A DNA stretch of 64,000 bases from Chitinophaga sp. MM2321 (GTDB taxonomy: Bacteria > Bacteroidota > Bacteroidia > Chitinophagales > Chitinophagaceae): positions 1,674,001 through 1,738,000 of the forward strand of contig NZ_OZ035533.1 in NCBI RefSeq assembly GCF_964033635.1, written 5' to 3'. Below are positions 59,602-64,000 of the stretch, piece by piece. The position numbers and the translations under genes are program-made. Within the stretch, counting starts at the first letter, position 1. Each line of letters begins with the position of its first letter. The notes under the pieces were generated by a model that saw only the letters and a list, made by a program, of their open reading frames with translations, was not told the DNA's origin and searched no databases.

Positions 59602-60561
59602 TCATTCCTTTATTGATTTATCCATTCTCGCTTCCACGAGATACGCATTTCGTTCCGGCGCGTTGCGTGTAACCAGTTCACCGATAAATCCGGTGAGGAA
59701 TAATTGTGAACCGATGATCATAAACAACAGTGCCATGAAAAATATGGGCCTGTCGGTCATGTTATACTGTGAATAGAAGAATTTTGCAAAAGTGAGATAT
59801 AGTGCAATCAGAAAACCGAAAAAGAAGAACAGGGAGCCCAGTGCGCCAAACAGGTGCATCGGGCGTTTGCCGAACTTGCCGATAAACATGATGGAAGCGA
59901 GGTCAAGGAAGCCGTTGATAAAGCGTTCCAGCCCGAATTTGGTGACGCCGTATTTACGGGCGCGGTGTTCCACCACTTTTTCGCCAATGTTGCGGAAACC
60001 GTTCCATTTGGCGATGACCGGGATGTAACGGTGCATTTCGCCGTATACTTCTATGGACTTCACCACTCTTTTGCGATAGGCTTTAAGGCCGCAGTTCATA
60101 TCATGCAGCTTTACGCCACTCATACGTGTGGTGGTGTAATTGTATAGTTTGGAAGGAAGATTTTTGGTGAAGGCATTATCGTAACGTTTCTTTTTCCAGC
60201 CGCTAACGAGGTCGTAACGTTCTTCAACGATCATCCGGTATAGTTCCGGTATTTCGTCGGGACTATCCTGCAGATCAGCATCCATGGTAATAACCACATC
60301 GCCTTCAGCGGCGCTGAAGCCTTCATTCAGTGCGGCGGATTTTCCGTAGTTGCGTTGAAACTTAATGCCTTTGATGTTGGGATTATGTATGGCCAGTTGT
60401 TGGATGACAGCCCAGGAATCGTCACTACTCCCATCGTCTACCATCCATACCTCGTAGGTAAAATGGTTTGCCTGCATCACCCGGTCAATCCAGGCGGCGA
60501 GTTCAGGTAGTGATTCTTCTTCGTTTTTTAAAGGAACGATGACGGATATGTTCAAATTCAT
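59602..60561 (-). CDS. GT2 glycosyltransferase, DPM1-like with C-terminal membrane helices
   Basis: 319-residue GT2 enzyme of the dolichol/undecaprenyl-phosphate sugar synthase type. It has VIVPLKNEEESLPEL at the N-terminus, the first aspartates D42-D43, the DAD metal motif D94-A-D96 (MDADLQD), and a QRNYGKSAALNEGF block. Two hydrophobic segments near 245-265 and 277-300 anchor it at the inner membrane. It probably makes a polyprenyl-phosphate-linked sugar. I chose ATG 60561; a longer frame to 60609 has a poor start. Confidence 0.88.
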   Translation of the reverse strand: MNLNISVIVPLKNEEESLPELAAWIDRVMQANHFTYEVWMVDDGSSDDSWAVIQQLAIHNPNIKGIKFQRNYGKSAALNEGFSAAEGDVVITMDADLQDSPDEIPELYRMIVEERYDLVSGWKKKRYDNAFTKNLPSKLYNYTTTRMSGVKLHDMNCGLKAYRKRVVKSIEVYGEMHRYIPVIAKWNGFRNIGEKVVEHRARKYGVTKFGLERFINGFLDLASIMFIGKFGKRPMHLFGALGSLFFFFGFLIALYLTFAKFFYSQYNMTDRPIFFMALLFMIIGSQLFLTGFIGELVTRNAPERNAYLVEARMDKSIKE

Positions 60562-60621
60562 TACGATTTTCCTTGATGTATGTGATAGGTGTTGCAGCGG
60601 GTACAACACCCGTAATACCAG

Positions 60622-61128
60622 CTATTTACCAGCCGGTGGCTCATAGCTGTTCAGGTTTCTTCTACCTATAACCCCACCAACTACAGAGGCCAGTACACCG
60701 AACAACACATTAAAGAACAGGGAAAAGCCTATTACAAACGGAATAAACATTTTCCTGGTAATGGCAAGGGCGTTTTCAATAGCCTCTTCTGATTGGTGCT
60801 GTGATTCCATTTTTTTCCGGGCTGCTTCTACTGCCTGTTCCTTAATATCAGGGAAGATATAAATGAACAACAGCGTAGACAGGATACTCAGTACGGTTAT
60901 TACAGCAGTGGTTCTGAAACCGTTTGCGAAGATATTGCCGAATGTTCCATCCGGGTTGGCCTTTGAATAGGCAATACAGGACATTACTACGCCGGCAACT
61001 AATACCAGGGTGCTCACCCATCCGGCCCAGCTCTCCTGGTTTAATTTCAACAGGTAGAAAGCAACAGATATCAGGATGAGTGCCAGTGCTGTAACTATGC
61101 CGTAGGCTAAATGTGGTTTATTTGTCAT
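60622..61128 (-). CDS. DUF4199 membrane protein
   Basis: 168-residue membrane protein with four predicted helices (about 8-24, 35-51, 70-93, 128-152) and a charged loop between the third and fourth. It fits DUF4199, a Bacteroidota family of unknown role often found beside a GT2 glycosyltransferase and dihydroorotase, as here. It may support or anchor the glycosyltransferase, but that is inferred from position only. Confidence 0.8.
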   Translation of the reverse strand: MTNKPHLAYGIVTALALILISVAFYLLKLNQESWAGWVSTLVLVAGVVMSCIAYSKANPDGTFGNIFANGFRTTAVITVLSILSTLLFIYIFPDIKEQAVEAARKKMESQHQSEEAIENALAITRKMFIPFVIGFSLFFNVLFGVLASVVGGVIGRRNLNSYEPPAGK

Positions 61129-61182
61129 AGTAACAATTTGTATATTTCAGAAATAGGATGCCGTGTGTAAGACAGCTGTAGA

Positions 61183-62442
61183 TCATTTGTTCAGTTGTCC
61201 GTTGTTAACAATCGCAATGACCTTGCCTTTCAGCTGGTGGCCAAGATACGCTGAATTTTTGGACCGGGAAGCAATATGCGCAGTGGTGAACTCCCATTCG
61301 CTTTCAGGATCAAATATTGTCAGGTTCGCGGCGGCGCCTTCTTCCAGTGCTGGTTGCGGCTGTTTAAAGATGCTGCGTGGCTTCTCTGTCAGCATCGTGA
61401 TCAGTTGTTCGAGTGGCAGCTGCGGGAGGTATCGTCTTAATACACCGAAGCAGCTTTCCAGCCCTATCATTCCATTTTTTGCGTATTCAAATTCCACTTG
61501 TTTGGCATCCCAGTCCTGTGGCAGGTGGTGTGTGGCAAAGCAATCAATCGTGCCTTGCAGCACAGCTTCCTGCAGGGCTTGCACATCGTCTGCGCTGCGG
61601 AGCGGAGGATTTACTTTCAGGTGTGTATCGTAATTGATGAGCAATGCATCTGTTAAAGACAGGTGGTATGGTGTTACGGAGCAGGTCACTTTCACGCCGG
61701 CTGCTTTTGCGGCGGCGATCAGTTCTACTGATTTGCGGGTGCTGACACCGGTGAAGTGAATGCGGGAGTCCGCATATTTAGCGAGTTCAATATCGCGTTG
61801 GATGATCAGTTCTTCTGCCAGTGCAGGTTTTCCGGGCATACCCAGCTGTGTGGAGTAAATGCCTTCGTGCATCAGTCCATGTGCAGAAATGCTATGGTCA
61901 TCCGGCAACTGGATGAGGGTACCGTCAAACGCCTTGATATATTGCAGGGCTTTGAGCAGCAGGCCGGGGGATTGTACGGGTTTAAGGCCATCGGAAAAGG
62001 CAACGGCGCCTGTCTGGTGCATTTCATACATTTCCGCCAGCCCGGTACCTTCCACGTTTTTGGTGGCGGCGCCGATGGGCAGTACGTTTACGGAGGTATG
62101 GCGGGTTTTGCTCAGCACATATTCGATCTGCGGCTTCGTATGGAGTGCAGGCTGGGTGTTGGGAACTACCATCACAGTGGTGAAGCCACCGGTGGCAGCA
62201 GCTTTTACGCCGCTGTAGAGATCTTCCTTATGCTCCTGCCCCGGATCACAGAAATGGGCAAAGATATCCATCCAACCAGCGGAAACATGCAGGTTGTTAC
62301 CGGAAATGACCGTTGCGCGGTCATCTTCCAGGTTATCAGCCACCTGGTGGATGATACCGTTCTGAATGGAAATGTCTTTTTGCTGCCCATGTAAAGGTGA
62401 GGAAGGCGCTATAATCTTTACGTTTTTGAGTAATATGTGCAT
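61183..62442 (-). CDS. Dihydroorotase-like protein, probably non-catalytic
   Basis: 419-residue amidohydrolase-fold protein of the dihydroorotase family. The first metal site, normally D-x-H-x-H, reads D59-I-F61-A-H63, so one metal histidine is phenylalanine. The catalytic aspartate motif, normally TDHAPH, reads T304-H305-H306-L-P-Q, so the aspartate is histidine. Other blocks (PNTQP, HFTGVST, LKVNPPLR) are kept. Comparable inactive PyrC-like proteins in other bacteria help assemble aspartate carbamoyltransferase. Similar Bacteroidota proteins are commonly annotated as dihydroorotase. It precedes DUF4199 and GT2 by 54 nt. Confidence 0.83.
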   Translation of the reverse strand: MHILLKNVKIIAPSSPLHGQQKDISIQNGIIHQVADNLEDDRATVISGNNLHVSAGWMDIFAHFCDPGQEHKEDLYSGVKAAATGGFTTVMVVPNTQPALHTKPQIEYVLSKTRHTSVNVLPIGAATKNVEGTGLAEMYEMHQTGAVAFSDGLKPVQSPGLLLKALQYIKAFDGTLIQLPDDHSISAHGLMHEGIYSTQLGMPGKPALAEELIIQRDIELAKYADSRIHFTGVSTRKSVELIAAAKAAGVKVTCSVTPYHLSLTDALLINYDTHLKVNPPLRSADDVQALQEAVLQGTIDCFATHHLPQDWDAKQVEFEYAKNGMIGLESCFGVLRRYLPQLPLEQLITMLTEKPRSIFKQPQPALEEGAAANLTIFDPESEWEFTTAHIASRSKNSAYLGHQLKGKVIAIVNNGQLNK

Positions 62443-62606
62443 GCTTTACGTTCTATTCAAATATCAAAACCTGTCCGAAAATACAGGGGCAAATGTAACA
62501 TAAAACTGTTAATTGTTGAAGCAGGATACTGAGCACTTTTCGGGACTGTTGATCAGGTTGGTATGATAATTGAAAATGGAGGGGTAGCAGATCAAAATAA
62601 CTCAGG

Positions 62607-63557
62607 ATGATAGACTATCTTACTAACCTCGTCACACGGATATGCGACCGCTCAGATCAGTTGAATAACGCACAAACAACAAGCTGGCAGGCGCTTCGCG
62701 AAGCCGAGCAGCTGGCCAACCACGCTTACATACCCTTGCTGTACCAGTACATTAACACCGAAACAGACAAAGAAAAACGCCGCGCCGCCGGATTTATTAT
62801 CACCCAGCTTTCCAGAAATACGAATGATCCGGAGGTAATCCGCTTTTTGCTGGACCGGTTGCAAACAGAACAGGACGCTGACATGATCACTGCCATTCAG
62901 CAGGATCTGGAACGAGGTCTGCCCATTCCGGGCTATATGAACCTACAACCCTTACTAAACAATACTTTATCGTTAAATAGCAATATCCGTCGCTCTGCCT
63001 TGCTGGCCCTGAGAGGTACCAACAACCCCGCTGTGGAAGAATGGGCCCTCTCCCTGCTGAAACGCACTGTAAATGAATACGATGTGTACTACATCGCGCT
63101 GCTGTTGCATAAAACAGGTACGCAGGCCAGTTTGCCAGTACTGAGGCGACTGCTGGAATACCCGCGGCAGGATGTGAAAGCACTGGCTTTTGCCACCATT
63201 GCCGACATTGAAAAGGAAAAGGAAGCCATGTTTTATATGCGCTGCCTGCTACGCGGGCAGCTGAAATTTGAAGCCATGGAAGCCATTTATAAATATGCAG
63301 ATGAAAAAGCGGTACAGGCAGTTATTACCCGTATTACGGAACTGCTTTCCAAAAGACGCAGTAACGCCCGGATGACCATAGAAACCTTCAAAAACGGCTT
63401 TACAGACCTGATGTTGGGCATGGAATTCTTATCCAGGTTCCGCACCGCAAAATCGGACGTGAAAAAAACCTTCTCCTGGATCACCGAAAAAAGAGCCGAT
63501 TATCTGCTCCCCGAAGAGCGGGAATGGATAAGAAGAAATTTAGCCGTGAATAGTTAA
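62607..63557 (+). CDS. HEAT-repeat protein
   Basis: 316-residue all-helical protein with a series of HEAT/PBS-lyase-like repeats (for example KRRAAGFIITQLSRNTNDPEVIRFLLDRL, NIRRSALLALRGTNNPAVEEWAL, LPVLRRLLEYPRQDVKALAFATIADI). No enzyme motif or signal peptide is visible, so it is a probable cytoplasmic scaffold. It diverges from the dihydroorotase-like gene. Function is unknown. Confidence 0.75.
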   Translation: MIDYLTNLVTRICDRSDQLNNAQTTSWQALREAEQLANHAYIPLLYQYINTETDKEKRRAAGFIITQLSRNTNDPEVIRFLLDRLQTEQDADMITAIQQDLERGLPIPGYMNLQPLLNNTLSLNSNIRRSALLALRGTNNPAVEEWALSLLKRTVNEYDVYYIALLLHKTGTQASLPVLRRLLEYPRQDVKALAFATIADIEKEKEAMFYMRCLLRGQLKFEAMEAIYKYADEKAVQAVITRITELLSKRRSNARMTIETFKNGFTDLMLGMEFLSRFRTAKSDVKKTFSWITEKRADYLLPEEREWIRRNLAVNS

Positions 63558-63622
63558 TTATAAAAATCACCCATTCATCTCTTTACAAATCCCTCAGCTG
63601 CCCTTCGTAATCCGTAATTCTT

Positions 63623-63630
63623 TATTTTTG
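63623..63630 (+). promoter_or_regulatory. -7 box before the S9-like gene
   Basis: TATTTTTG matches TAnnTTTG exactly. It lies 26 nt before the ATG at 63656, with no good -33 element. Confidence 0.4.
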
Positions 63631-63655
63631 GCTCCTTGAAAATTAAAATTACAGG

Positions 63656-64000
63656 ATGAAGAGGATTCTTTTGTTATTGACGGGGTTTGTTATCAGCGGG
63701 TTACAATTATCGTATGCCCAGCAACGGATGTATACGATGGCAGAAGCCACCAACGGCCTTCGCCAGGCGCTGATGCCGGAACGGTTAAAACAGTTTGAAT
63801 GGGTACCCGGTGAAAATGCCTTTACCCGGACCATTATAAACAAAGGCGCCGTGACCTGGATAAAATACACTGTAGCAGGCACCAAAACCAACGCAGATAC
63901 CCTGCTGACTTTAGCAGATCTGAATCAACAATTATTTTCTTCCCAACCATTGCGCGGATTACCCGCCATCCACTGGATTAACGCCAACAGCGCCTGGTTC
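63656..64000 (+). CDS. Probable S9-family (DPP IV-type) peptidase, 5' part
   Basis: The first 115 codons of a gene that runs past the right edge. A signal peptide (KRILLLLTGFVISGLQLSYAQ) is followed by YTMAEATNGLRQALMPERL and FEWVPG, a pattern seen at the N-terminus of dipeptidyl-peptidase IV-like S9 proteins of Bacteroidota, where the propeller domain starts. The catalytic domain is outside the window, so the call rests on the N-terminus only. Confidence 0.55.
   Translation, partial: MKRILLLLTGFVISGLQLSYAQQRMYTMAEATNGLRQALMPERLKQFEWVPGENAFTRTIINKGAVTWIKYTVAGTKTNADTLLTLADLNQQLFSSQPLRGLPAIHWINANSAWF

Overview
The window looks like chromosomal DNA of a Bacteroidota bacterium of the Chitinophagaceae, most likely close to Chitinophaga. 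The evidence is a SusC/SusD pair behind a FecI-type sigma factor and a FecR anti-sigma factor, the phylum-restricted families DUF4294, DUF4295, DUF5723 and DUF1835, promoters with a TAnnTTTG -7 box, and almost no Shine-Dalgarno sequences. Most genes are chromosomal housekeeping or conserved accessory genes. I see no phage, insertion sequence, CRISPR array, rRNA or tRNA.

Layout. 1-8.3 kb: end of fructose-1,6-bisphosphatase, a CAP lipoprotein, an ABC ATPase/YfiT-like/Nudix run, then a leftward tonB-like/DUF5723/folC operon and a divergent AraC regulator. 8.3-11.3 kb: leftward radical SAM protein, membrane protein and ureohydrolase. 11.4-17.8 kb: ccmE-ccmF (cytochrome c maturation), an alpha/beta hydrolase, DUF4294, a small plug-like secreted protein and bshB1. 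17.8-21.1 kb: REP-like palindromes, a class A beta-lactamase-like protein and an ahpC-ahpD peroxidase pair. 21.2-29.9 kb: rpmB-rpmG-DUF4295, ftsY, a JmjC/cupin_8 protein, rimO, a DEAD-box helicase and glgB. 30-36.4 kb: DUF4382 and MORN-like secreted proteins, GH31 alpha-glucosidase and a YCF48-like protein. 36.5-40.4 kb: a propeller-type sensor kinase with its LuxR-type response regulator. 41.2-47 kb: topoisomerase IV parE and parC with two unrelated genes between them. 47.2-54.3 kb: sigma/anti-sigma/SusC/SusD. 54.4-62.4 kb: a leftward run containing a GDP-heptose pathway (hddA, gmhA, hddC, gmhB), two glycosyltransferases, DUF4199 and a dihydroorotase-like protein. 62.6-64 kb: a HEAT-repeat protein and the start of a probable S9 peptidase.

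The most unusual content is non-coding. At least ten intergenic gaps are filled by long, often perfect inverted repeats (27-57 bp arms) set against the stop codon of the gene before them. Most arms are built from words of about 8 nt ending in RATTT. Word content differs from copy to copy, but the two arms of one copy match each other. Four copies carry a common core (GCAGCGRAGAT) next to the loop. I know of no named family like this, but I could not search for one. A second, GC-rich REP-like family occurs at 17.87-18.15 kb and over the glgB stop codon.

I also found four small membrane-protein ORFs of 32-51 codons (41, 51, 32 and 49 aa), a CcmE with the Cys-x3-Tyr haem site, a dihydroorotase homologue lacking two catalytic-site residues, and an orphan intrinsic terminator that suggests a small RNA.
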